A DNA stretch of 64,000 bases from JBEIGE01 sp040382055 (GTDB lineage Bacteria > Pseudomonadota > Gammaproteobacteria > Burkholderiales > Burkholderiaceae_C): the NCBI GenBank assembly GCA_040382055.1, contig JBEIGE010000003.1, positions 137,597 through 201,596 on the forward strand, read 5' to 3'. The first letter of the stretch is position 1, and every line of letters begins with the position of its first letter. This document shows, piece by piece, positions 7,927 through 15,886 of the stretch. The translations under genes were made by a program, and so were the position numbers. The notes below the pieces were generated by a model. That model did not search any database, was not told where the DNA came from, and saw only the letters and a list, made by a program, of their open reading frames with translations.

Positions 7927-9042
7927 ATGCGCATTCGTGCTTTTGAAAGATTACGGCGTTCATCGCTCCTTGCGGCCGGTTCTGCCTTGCTTTTCGTGGC
8001 TTGCTCCAAACCAGCCCCCCCTCAGGAGCCTGTTCGCGCGGTTCGCGTGATCACTGTGGCATCGAGCGATTACTTGTCCTCATTGGAGTTTGCCGGTGAG
8101 GTTCGTCCCCGGATTGAGTCGCGGCTTGGTTTTCGCGTTGGCGGCAAGTTAGTCAAACGCCAGGCAGAACTGGGTCAGCAGGTCAAGGCAGGACAATTGC
8201 TTGCCGAGCTTGACCCCCAGGACTACCAGCTCGGGGTAGACGCTGCTGTAGCCCAGTTGGGCGCAGCTGTTACCAACCGCGATCTTGCAGCAGCCGACTT
8301 CAAGCGCTTTAAAGAACTCAAAGACCAGAATTTCATCAGCGGGGCTGAACTTGACCGCCGTGATGCCAACCTCAAGGCAGCCCAGGCTCAGCTGGATCAG
8401 GCGCAGTCACAACTGACGGTGCAGCGTAATCAGGGCAGCTACACCCGTTTGTTGGCAGATGTGGCCGGTGTGATTACAGCCGTTGAAGCTGAACCTGGAC
8501 AGGTGATCAGTGCAGGCACGCCGATTTTTCGAATTGCCCAGGATGGCCCGCGCGATGTGGTGTTTTCCGTTGCCGAAGACAAGGTGTCCATGGTCAACAT
8601 CGGCTCCGCATGGACCGTGAAAGTATGGGCTAGCAATACCCGCCTTGAGGCCCGAGTTCGCGAAGTGTCCGCCAGTGCCGACCCGGTAACCCGCACCTAC
8701 CAAGTCAAGGCAGGTCTGACTTCGCAGAACAAGCTGCCACTGGGCTCTACGGTGTCGCTGGAGCCTAAACTGACGCAGGCGCAACAGTTGAAGGTCATCA
8801 AGTTACCCACCAGTGCGCTCAAGCAAGACGGAATGTCCTCTGCTGTGTGGATACTTGACAAGAGCTCAATGACTGTCAAAAGTCAGCCTGTGCAAATTTC
8901 TACGGCTGATGGCAATGAGGCTGTCATTGCCGGAGGGCTTGAACCCGGCATGCAGGTGGTGACCGCAGGCGTGCATGTCCTTTCCCCGGGCCAAAAAGTG
9001 ACGATCTATCAGGAGAAAATTTCTCCGGTGAGCCGCCCATGA
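7927..9042 (+). CDS. RND efflux periplasmic adaptor (membrane fusion protein), lipoprotein
   Basis: A 371-residue adaptor of the MexA/AcrA type. The N-terminus has basic residues, a hydrophobic stretch and the lipobox FVAC, so the mature protein is probably tethered to the inner membrane by a lipidated cysteine at about residue 27. Domains in order: barrel and lipoyl half near GEVRPRIESRLGFRVGGKL, a short coiled-coil hairpin (~95-155), the second lipoyl half (ITAVEAEPGQVISAG) and a membrane-proximal end. The start at ATG 7927 is chosen over an upstream TTG because it gives a normal signal peptide. Its stop overlaps the permease start (ATGA). It would couple the inner-membrane pump to an outer-membrane channel not encoded here. 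Confidence 0.9.
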   Translation: MRIRAFERLRRSSLLAAGSALLFVACSKPAPPQEPVRAVRVITVASSDYLSSLEFAGEVRPRIESRLGFRVGGKLVKRQAELGQQVKAGQLLAELDPQDYQLGVDAAVAQLGAAVTNRDLAAADFKRFKELKDQNFISGAELDRRDANLKAAQAQLDQAQSQLTVQRNQGSYTRLLADVAGVITAVEAEPGQVISAGTPIFRIAQDGPRDVVFSVAEDKVSMVNIGSAWTVKVWASNTRLEARVREVSASADPVTRTYQVKAGLTSQNKLPLGSTVSLEPKLTQAQQLKVIKLPTSALKQDGMSSAVWILDKSSMTVKSQPVQISTADGNEAVIAGGLEPGMQVVTAGVHVLSPGQKVTIYQEKISPVSRP

Positions 9043-12000
9043 GCCAGGTCAATCCTAAAGAGGGCTTTAATCTCTCGCGTTGGGCACTGGAACATCCCGC
9101 ACTGACGCGCTACCTGATGGTGGTGCTCATGGTTCTGGGGTTTGCTGCCTACTTCCAGTTGGGTCAGGACGAGGACCCGCCTTTTACCTTCCGCGCCATG
9201 GTGGTACGAACCTACTGGCCGGGTGCCACTGCGCAGCAGGTGGCCGAGCAGGTGACCGACAAGCTGGAGCGCACCTTGCAGGAAGTGCCCTACGCGGACA
9301 AGATACGCAGCTACTCCAAGCCTGGAGAGTCCCAGATTATTCTGGAGCTCAAAGACTACTCAAAGCCCAGCGAGGTGGCCAATGTCTGGTACACCGTGCG
9401 CAAAAAAATTGGTGATTTGCGCTCTACATTACCCCCGGGCATTCAAGGTCCCTTCTTTAATGATGACTTTGGCGATGTCTATGGCGTGATTTATGCGCTC
9501 GAATCCGATGGTTTTAATTATGCTGAGCTCAAGACCTTTGCTGACGATGTTCGCCAGCAGTTGTTGCGTGTTGCTGATGTCAGTAAAGTTGAACTGTTCG
9601 GGGTGCAGGACGAAAAGGTGTTTATTGAGGTATCGCTCAAGCGGCTGGCGCAGCTCGGTCTTGATTTCAACCAGGTTTTGCAGCAACTCAGCCAGCAAAA
9701 TGCCATTGAAAGCGCCGGTGCGGTGCAGACACCGCTTGAGGTGGTTCAGATTCGGGTGGCCGGTCAATTCAATGCGATTGAAGATCTCAAGGCCATGCCT
9801 ATTCGTGGTGCAGGTTATGGCGCTGGCAACACGGCAGGGGGCAGTCAGTTGCGTCTCGGGGATATCGCGGAGATCAAGCGCGGCTATGTTGATCCGCCAG
9901 TCATCAAGGTCAGGCACCAGGGTAAAGAGATTATTGCGCTGGGTGTTTCCATGGCCAAAGGGGGCGACATCATTGCCTTGGGAACAGCGCTGGAGCTGAC
10001 CTTCAAACGGATCAGCCAGTCCTTGCCAGCGGGAATCAGTTTAGTGAAAGTACAAGATCAGCCCAAGGCGGTTTCAAGATCCGTGGGTGAATTTGTCAGC
10101 GTACTAATTGAGGCGGTTGTGATTGTTCTGGCGGTGAGTTTTGTGGCTCTTGGGTTTCACCGCCGACCCGGTGATCTGCCGCTCTGGAGGCGCTACTACA
10201 TCGACATCCGTCCCGGCTTGGTGGTGGGGATCACCATTCCCCTGGTGCTCGCCGTGACGTTTCTGGCCATGCTTTACTTTAATATCGGCCTGCACAAAAT
10301 CTCTCTGGGCTCGTTGATCATTGCGTTGGGTCTGCTGGTGGACGATGCCATCATTGCAGTGGAAATGATGGTGAGAAAAATGGAGGAGGGCTACGACAAG
10401 GTGCGTGCGGCCACCTTTGCCTATGAGATCACGGCCATGCCCATGCTCACGGGCACCTTGATCACCGCAGCGGGTTTTTTACCCATCGGGATTGCTAAAT
10501 CAGTCACGGGAGAGTACACCTTCGCCATTTTTGCAGTGACCGTGATTGCCCTGGTGCTGAGCTGGATTGTTTCTGTCTACTTTGTTCCTTATTTGGGAAC
10601 ATTGCTGCTCAAGGTGCCACCCCACATGGAGCCGGTTGCGGGGAACTTGGCTGACCAAGCTCACGGTGAGCACTTTGACACGCCTTTTTATCGAGGCTTT
10701 CGTCGTCTGGTGGATGCATGCATCCGCTATCGCTGGATCACCATTGGTTTGACCGTACTGACCTTTGCCCTAGGTATTGTGGGCATGGGCAAGGTGCAAC
10801 AGCAGTTTTTCCCCGATTCGAGCCGGCCTGAAATTCTGGTGGACATCTGGTTTCCCGAAGGAACCTCTTTTGCTGCCAATGAGTCTGTTGCCAAAAAGGT
10901 GGAAGCCCGGCTGATGCAGGAAACCGGTGTGGAGAGCGTCAGCATGTGGATCGGCTCGGGAGTTCCGCGTTTTTACCTCCCGATGGACAATGCTTTTCCC
11001 CAGTCCAACGTCTCACAACTCATCATTGTTCCCCGAGATTTGAAAGTGCGTGAGTCGTTGCGCGTCAAGCTACCTGCCTTGCTGGCACAGGAGTACCCTG
11101 AAGTACGTGGCCGGGTCAAGCTGTTGCCCAATGGCCCCCCGGTGCCGTATCCGGTTCAGTTTCGTGTGGTGGGGTCTGATCCGCTGGTGCTTAGGGATCG
11201 TGCAGATGAAGTCAAGGCTTTCATGCGTGAAAGCGCCAATACTCTCGGCGTCAATGACAACTGGAACGAGTCCATCAAAGTTCTGCGCCTAGAAGTCAAT
11301 CAGTCCAAGGCGCGTGCTTTGGGTATCAGCAGCCAGGCTATCGCTCAGGCCTCGAAAACTATTTTGAGCGGTACCGCGGTAGGGCAGTTCAGGGAAGGCG
11401 ACAAGCTGATAGACATTGTCTTGCGCCAGCCCCTGGATGAGCGCAACGCCATCACCGATATCGGCAATGCTTACCTGCAAACTGCCTCGGGAAAATCAAT
11501 TCCCCTGACCCAAATTGCCAAGCCCACCTTGACCTGGGAGCCAGGTGTGATGTGGCGTGAAAATCGGAACTATGCCATCACAGTTCAGAGTGACATTGTG
11601 GAGGGCATGCAAGGTGCCACAGTTACCAACGATCTGCTGCCCGGTCTCAAAGCCCTAGAAGCCAAGTGGCACGCCAGCGGCATGACGGGATATCGTATTG
11701 AAGTGGCGGGCGCGGTGGAGCAAAGCAGCAAAGGTTCGGCGTCTATTGCGGCAGGTGTCCCCATCATGTTGTTCATCACCTTTACTTTGTTGATGCTGCA
11801 ACTTCAAAGCTTTAGCCGCGCACTGCTGGTCTTTATTACCGGACCGCTTGGAATTGCAGGTGTGGCAGGTGCCTTGCTGGTTCTGGAGCGCCCGTTTGGT
11901 TTCGTGGCCTTGTTGGGTGTAATTGCGCTGATGGGCATGATTCAGCGTAACTCCGTTATTCTGATTGATCAGATTGAGCAGGACAGGGCGAATGGCATTG

Positions 12001-12233
12001 CTGCCTGGGACGCAATTGTAGAAAGTGCGGTGCGTCGTTTACGGCCCATAGTGTTGACAGCGGCTGCTGCTGTATTGGCCATGATTCCCCTGTCTCGGTC
12101 AGTCTTTTGGGGGCCAATGGCAGTGGCTATCATGGGCGGATTGATTGTCGCAACTGTGCTGACCTTGCTGGCTTTGCCTGCCATGTATGCAGCATGGTTC
12201 CGGGTCAAGCGGGAGAGCCCTCAGACTGTTTAA
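9039..12233 (+). CDS. RND multidrug/solvent-type efflux permease
   Basis: A 1064-residue inner-membrane proton antiporter of the AcrB/HAE-1 superfamily. The N-terminal helix is followed by the periplasmic docking domain, and the central block has LGLLVDDAIIAVEMMVRKMEEG, the conserved aspartate pair region of RND TM4. The second half repeats the pattern. A hydrophilic loop with HRRPGDLPLWRRYY sits between the first helices of the N-terminal bundle and is longer than in AcrB. The substrate is unknown. Translation is coupled to the adaptor by a 4-base overlap. A candidate terminator lies ~85 bases downstream. No outer-membrane factor gene follows, so it probably shares a TolC-type channel. Confidence 0.93.
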   Translation: MSQVNPKEGFNLSRWALEHPALTRYLMVVLMVLGFAAYFQLGQDEDPPFTFRAMVVRTYWPGATAQQVAEQVTDKLERTLQEVPYADKIRSYSKPGESQIILELKDYSKPSEVANVWYTVRKKIGDLRSTLPPGIQGPFFNDDFGDVYGVIYALESDGFNYAELKTFADDVRQQLLRVADVSKVELFGVQDEKVFIEVSLKRLAQLGLDFNQVLQQLSQQNAIESAGAVQTPLEVVQIRVAGQFNAIEDLKAMPIRGAGYGAGNTAGGSQLRLGDIAEIKRGYVDPPVIKVRHQGKEIIALGVSMAKGGDIIALGTALELTFKRISQSLPAGISLVKVQDQPKAVSRSVGEFVSVLIEAVVIVLAVSFVALGFHRRPGDLPLWRRYYIDIRPGLVVGITIPLVLAVTFLAMLYFNIGLHKISLGSLIIALGLLVDDAIIAVEMMVRKMEEGYDKVRAATFAYEITAMPMLTGTLITAAGFLPIGIAKSVTGEYTFAIFAVTVIALVLSWIVSVYFVPYLGTLLLKVPPHMEPVAGNLADQAHGEHFDTPFYRGFRRLVDACIRYRWITIGLTVLTFALGIVGMGKVQQQFFPDSSRPEILVDIWFPEGTSFAANESVAKKVEARLMQETGVESVSMWIGSGVPRFYLPMDNAFPQSNVSQLIIVPRDLKVRESLRVKLPALLAQEYPEVRGRVKLLPNGPPVPYPVQFRVVGSDPLVLRDRADEVKAFMRESANTLGVNDNWNESIKVLRLEVNQSKARALGISSQAIAQASKTILSGTAVGQFREGDKLIDIVLRQPLDERNAITDIGNAYLQTASGKSIPLTQIAKPTLTWEPGVMWRENRNYAITVQSDIVEGMQGATVTNDLLPGLKALEAKWHASGMTGYRIEVAGAVEQSSKGSASIAAGVPIMLFITFTLLMLQLQSFSRALLVFITGPLGIAGVAGALLVLERPFGFVALLGVIALMGMIQRNSVILIDQIEQDRANGIAAWDAIVESAVRRLRPIVLTAAAAVLAMIPLSRSVFWGPMAVAIMGGLIVATVLTLLALPAMYAAWFRVKRESPQTV

Positions 12234-12315
12234 CTTCCGGGGGATTGAATGCCCTTGGCCGTTAGGCATCACAAACCCAGCCCCGTCGCAGGTTAAAATG
12301 GTGCAAGACCAATTT

Positions 12316-12353
12316 ATTGGGTAGGCCTGTTAGACCTACCCAATTATTTTTTT
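12316..12353 (+). terminator. Intrinsic terminator after the efflux operon
   Basis: ATTGGGTAGG (12316-12325) pairs perfectly with CCTACCCAAT (12335-12344) across a 9-base loop, followed by a T-rich run up to the tRNA. It sits directly in front of tRNA-Leu and would end transcription from the efflux genes. The tRNA promoter was not resolved; if it lies upstream of the hairpin, the structure would instead be part of the tRNA leader. Confidence 0.6.
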
Positions 12354-12354
12354 A

Positions 12355-12441
12355 GCGCGGGTGGCGAAATTGGTAGACGCACCAGGTTTAGGTCCTGACG
12401 GTGGCAACACTGTGCGGGTTCGAGTCCCGCCCCGCGCACCA
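12355..12441 (+). tRNA. tRNA-Leu, anticodon UAG
   Basis: An 87-nt class II tRNA with encoded CCA. The acceptor arms GCGCGGG and CCCGCGC pair fully; the D-loop has TTGGTAGACGC, the anticodon loop TTTAGGT gives UAG, there is a long variable arm, and the T-loop is GGTTCGAGTCC. It reads CUA/CUG codons. It lies 15 bases before tig and is probably cotranscribed with or processed from the tig transcript. Confidence 0.95.
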
Positions 12442-12456
12442 ATTAGGAGAACGACG

Positions 12457-13767
12457 ATGCCAGTGAATGTAGAAACACTTGAAAAACTCGAACGCAAAAT
12501 CACATTGACGCTGCCACTTAACAGCATCCAAAATGAGGTAGATACCCGCCTTAAGCGCCTTGCGCGTACTGTCAAGATGGACGGCTTTCGCCCAGGCAAA
12601 GTGCCTATGAACGTCGTGGCCCAACGCTATGGCTACTCGGTCCACTACGAAGTGATGAACGACAAGGTGGGAGAGGCCTTTAGCGCTGCCGCCAATGAAG
12701 CCAAGCTACGCGTGGCAGGACAGCCTCGGATCACTGAAAAGGAAGGATCGCCGGAAGGCGAAATGGCCTTCGATGCAATTTTCGAAGTGTTCCCTGAAGT
12801 CAAAATTGGTGATCTCAATACAGCAGAAGTTGAAAAAATCAACACCGAAGTGACCGAGGCTGCCATTGACAAGACGCTGGAGATTTTACGCAAACAACGT
12901 CGTACTTTTGCTCAGCGCGCGCTGGAAGCGTCCGCTCAGGAAGGTGACCGCGTGACAGTTGACTTCGAAGGCAAGATCGATGGAGAGCCCTTTGAGGGCG
13001 GCAAAGCCAGTGACTTTCAGTTTCTTTTGGGTGAAGGCCAGATGCTCAGGGAATTTGAAGCGGCTGTAAGTGGCATGAAATCTGGCGAAAGCAAGACTTT
13101 CCCGCTTGCTTTTCCGGCGGAATACCACGGTAAGGATGTCGCTGGAAAAACTGCGGATTTCATGGTTACCGTCAACAAAATTGAAGCAGCGCATCTCCCG
13201 GAAGTCAATGACGCACTGGCCAAGTCTCTCGGGATTGCCGAAGCTACGGTTGAAGCCTTGAAGGAAGACATCAAGAAGAATCTTGAGCGTGAGGTGAAAT
13301 CCCGTTTGTTGTCCCGTAACAAACAGGCTGTGATGGACGCTTTGGTTTCCAAGGCGGAGCTCGATTGCCCCAATGCCATGATTGAATCCGAGATTGCGCG
13401 TCTGGTTGAGGGCGCACGCGCTGAACTCAAGCAGCGCGGTGTGAAAGACTTCGAGAAGGCACCTATTCCTGACGACATCTTCCGCCCCCAGGCTGAGCGA
13501 CGTGTCCGTTTGGGTTTGGTGGTGGCTGAGTTGGTCCGATCCAACGACTTGCGTGCAACCCCTGAAAAAATCAAGGCGCATGTGCAAGAGCTTGCGGCCA
13601 GTTACGAAAAGCCAGCCGACGTCATGAGCTGGTACATGAGTGACCAGCGCCGCCTTGCAGATGTTGAGGCTGTCGTCATTGAAAACAACGTTACTGAATT
13701 TGTCTTGTCCAAAGCCAAGGTGACCGAGAAAGCCATTTCTTTTGATGAGTTGATGGGCCAGGCCTGA
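12457..13767 (+). CDS. tig: Trigger factor, ribosome-associated chaperone and prolyl isomerase
   Basis: A 436-residue protein, close to the 432 of E. coli. The N-terminal ribosome-binding domain contains the TF signature region around GFRPGKVPMNVVAQRYG (~residues 43-60), followed by an FKBP-like PPIase domain (EGDRVTVDFEGKIDGEPFEGG, ~160-180) and a helical C-terminal arm. It binds nascent chains at the exit tunnel. The start at 12457 follows AGGAGA at 12445-12450; the frame extends upstream only into the tRNA. It is the first protein gene of tig-clpP-clpX-lon. Confidence 0.97.
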   Translation: MPVNVETLEKLERKITLTLPLNSIQNEVDTRLKRLARTVKMDGFRPGKVPMNVVAQRYGYSVHYEVMNDKVGEAFSAAANEAKLRVAGQPRITEKEGSPEGEMAFDAIFEVFPEVKIGDLNTAEVEKINTEVTEAAIDKTLEILRKQRRTFAQRALEASAQEGDRVTVDFEGKIDGEPFEGGKASDFQFLLGEGQMLREFEAAVSGMKSGESKTFPLAFPAEYHGKDVAGKTADFMVTVNKIEAAHLPEVNDALAKSLGIAEATVEALKEDIKKNLEREVKSRLLSRNKQAVMDALVSKAELDCPNAMIESEIARLVEGARAELKQRGVKDFEKAPIPDDIFRPQAERRVRLGLVVAELVRSNDLRATPEKIKAHVQELAASYEKPADVMSWYMSDQRRLADVEAVVIENNVTEFVLSKAKVTEKAISFDELMGQA

Positions 13768-13782
13768 TTTTTTGGAGCGAGC

Positions 13783-14403
13783 ATGAACACACAAACTAGC
13801 GCGATGGAAACCCAGGGGCTCGGCATGATCCCCATGGTGATTGAGCAGTCGGGACGCGGAGAGAGATCCTACGACATTTATTCCCGACTTCTCAAGGAAC
13901 GGGTTATTTTTCTGGTTGGCCCTGTCAATGACCAAACCGCTAACCTGGTCGTTGCACAGTTGTTGTTTCTGGAGAGTGAAAATCCGGACAAGGACATCTC
14001 TTTCTACATCAACTCGCCAGGCGGTTCTGTCAGCGCAGGGATGGCTATTTTTGACACCATGAACTTCATTAAGCCCGAAGTGTCAACCTTGTGCGTCGGC
14101 TTTGCTGCCAGCATGGGTGCGTTTTTACTTGCAGCAGGCGCCAAAGGCAAGCGGTTTTCTTTGCCGAATTCCAAGATCATGATCCACCAGCCTTCCGGTG
14201 GTTCGCAAGGCCAAGCCACTGAAATCGAGATTCAGGCGCGCGAAATTTTGAAAACGCGTGAGCAACTCAACAAGATTCTTGCTGACCGCACGGGCCAGCC
14301 ATTGGAGAGAATTGCCAAGGACACCGAGCGCGACTATTACATGTCGGCCGATGAATCTAAAGAATACGGACTGATTGACCAGGTGATTGCAAAGCGGAGC
14401 TGA
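13783..14403 (+). CDS. clpP: ClpP, ATP-dependent Clp protease proteolytic subunit
   Basis: A 206-residue serine protease that forms the double-heptamer barrel used by ClpX and ClpA. The catalytic triad can be placed at Ser110 (GFAASMGA), His135 (MIHQPSGG) and Asp184. The conserved YINSPGGSVSAGMAI block lies at ~75-89. It starts 15 bases after tig behind GGAG. Both unfoldase partners are in this window: clpX directly downstream and clpA with its adaptor clpS near 41-44 kb. A short N-terminal propeptide is likely removed, as in E. coli. Confidence 0.97.
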   Translation: MNTQTSAMETQGLGMIPMVIEQSGRGERSYDIYSRLLKERVIFLVGPVNDQTANLVVAQLLFLESENPDKDISFYINSPGGSVSAGMAIFDTMNFIKPEVSTLCVGFAASMGAFLLAAGAKGKRFSLPNSKIMIHQPSGGSQGQATEIEIQAREILKTREQLNKILADRTGQPLERIAKDTERDYYMSADESKEYGLIDQVIAKRS

Positions 14404-14420
14404 TCAACGAGCCTCTTGAA

Positions 14421-14459
14421 AACGGTGTATTCCTCAGGGTGGGAGACACCGTTTTTTTA
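14421..14459 (+). terminator. Intrinsic terminator between clpP and clpX
   Basis: AACGGTGT (14421-14428) pairs with ACACCGTT (14446-14453) and is followed by a T run to 14459. It should stop or attenuate tig-clpP transcription, which implies that clpX has its own promoter or depends on read-through. Confidence 0.75.
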
Positions 14460-14500
14460 TGGTTATCATTAACCTATCCATCTAAATAGGCATTTTTTGC

Positions 14501-15766
14501 ATGGCCGAAAAAAAAGGCGCTTCCGGTGAGAAAACCCTCTATTGCTCGTTTTGCGGCAAGAGTCAGCACGAAGTCAAAAAACTGATTGCAGGGCCATCCG
14601 TTTTTGTGTGCGACGAATGCATTGAGCTCTGCAACGAAATCATTCGAGACGAACTACCCCAGGCAGTTGATGGTCGTAAGTCTGGCAATGAATTGCCAAC
14701 GCCCTCCGAAATCAAGCTCAACCTAGACAACTACGTCATCGGTCAGGAGCCTGCCAAGCGAACCCTTGCTGTTGCTGTTTACAACCATTACAAACGTTTG
14801 CAGCATAAGGAAAAGGCGCGTAAAGACGATGTTGAGTTGACCAAAAGCAATATTCTGTTAATAGGTCCAACCGGATCCGGTAAAACACTGCTGGCCCAGA
14901 CCTTGGCCCGCATGCTGGATGTCCCCTTTGTGATGGCAGATGCAACGACGCTGACTGAAGCCGGATATGTGGGCGAAGACGTTGAAAATATAATTCAAAA
15001 GCTGCTGCAGAGCTGCAACTATGAGGTTGAGCGGGCACAGCGTGGAATAGTCTATATTGATGAGATTGACAAAATTTCACGTAAATCTGACAACCCATCC
15101 ATTACACGCGATGTCTCAGGTGAAGGCGTGCAGCAGGCGTTGCTCAAGTTGATTGAAGGCACCATGGCCAGCGTGCCTCCGCAGGGTGGACGCAAACATC
15201 CCAATCAGGACTTCATACAAATCGACACGACCAACATTCTTTTCATTTGCGGTGGCGCTTTCTCGGGTCTTGAGAAAGTGATTGAGAACCGGACTGAATC
15301 CTCGGGCATCGGCTTCGGGGCTGCCGTGAAAAGCAAGAAGCAGCGTGCGCTCACAGAGGTGTTCAAGGAAGTTGAGCCGGAAGACCTGATCAAGTTTGGT
15401 CTGATCCCAGAACTGGTGGGTCGAATGCCTGTAGTCGCTACGCTGGCTGAACTGAGCGAAGACGCATTGGTGCAAATTCTGACTGAGCCCAAGAACGCGC
15501 TGGTCAAACAGTACAGCAAGCTGTTGTCTATGGAAGGCGTTGATCTTGAGATTCGACCTTCTGCTTTAAAGGCAATTGCCAAAAAGGCACTGGCTCGAAA
15601 AACGGGCGCACGAGGCTTGCGATCCATACTTGAGCAATCTCTGATCGATACCATGTACGAATTACCAAATTTGAACAACGTAGAGCGAGTCGTCGTGGAC
15701 GAGTCAACGATTGAAGAAAACAAGCCGCCATTGCTGGTTTATCGGGAATCAGCCAAAAAAGCCTGA
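14501..15766 (+). CDS. clpX: ClpX, unfoldase subunit of the ClpXP protease
   Basis: A 421-residue AAA+ unfoldase. The N-terminal zinc domain has cysteines at 15, 18, 37 and 40. The Walker A motif is GPTGSGKT and Walker B is IVYIDEIDKI. The ClpP-docking loop is present as SSGIGFGAA, and the sensor-2 region is KTGARGLRS. It recognises tagged substrates, unfolds them and feeds them into ClpP. Length is normal. It lies ~100 bases after clpP with an intrinsic terminator between them, so the two genes may be expressed partly independently. Confidence 0.98.
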   Translation: MAEKKGASGEKTLYCSFCGKSQHEVKKLIAGPSVFVCDECIELCNEIIRDELPQAVDGRKSGNELPTPSEIKLNLDNYVIGQEPAKRTLAVAVYNHYKRLQHKEKARKDDVELTKSNILLIGPTGSGKTLLAQTLARMLDVPFVMADATTLTEAGYVGEDVENIIQKLLQSCNYEVERAQRGIVYIDEIDKISRKSDNPSITRDVSGEGVQQALLKLIEGTMASVPPQGGRKHPNQDFIQIDTTNILFICGGAFSGLEKVIENRTESSGIGFGAAVKSKKQRALTEVFKEVEPEDLIKFGLIPELVGRMPVVATLAELSEDALVQILTEPKNALVKQYSKLLSMEGVDLEIRPSALKAIAKKALARKTGARGLRSILEQSLIDTMYELPNLNNVERVVVDESTIEENKPPLLVYRESAKKA

Positions 15767-15833
15767 TCCGAACTGATTTAACAGCCCATTTCCGGTTTTC
15801 TGGGTCCATCTTTCAATCAATAATCTCGCGAGG

Positions 15834-15861
15834 GTTGAAAATTTTCAACTCCTATCCATAT
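15834..15861 (+). promoter_or_regulatory. Candidate sigma32 heat-shock promoter of lon, overlapping a perfect palindrome
   Basis: GTTGAAA (15834-15840), a 13-base spacer and ATCCATAT (15854-15861) resemble the sigma32 consensus CTTGAAA-N11-15-CCCCATNT, at 6/7 and about 5-6/8 positions. The same TTGAAA with CATATT 16 bases further on could also be read by sigma70. A perfect 16-bp palindrome (GTTGAAAATTTTCAAC, 15834-15849) covers the -35 element. lon is a heat-shock gene in E. coli; control here is inference. Confidence 0.5.
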
Positions 15862-15886
15862 TCAACAGGTAACAAAAAGGTCCTCC

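Noticed and set aside
12886..13935. 349-codon frame antisense to tig and clpP
   Set aside because: It runs across two certain genes in the opposite direction and its translation shows no family signature.
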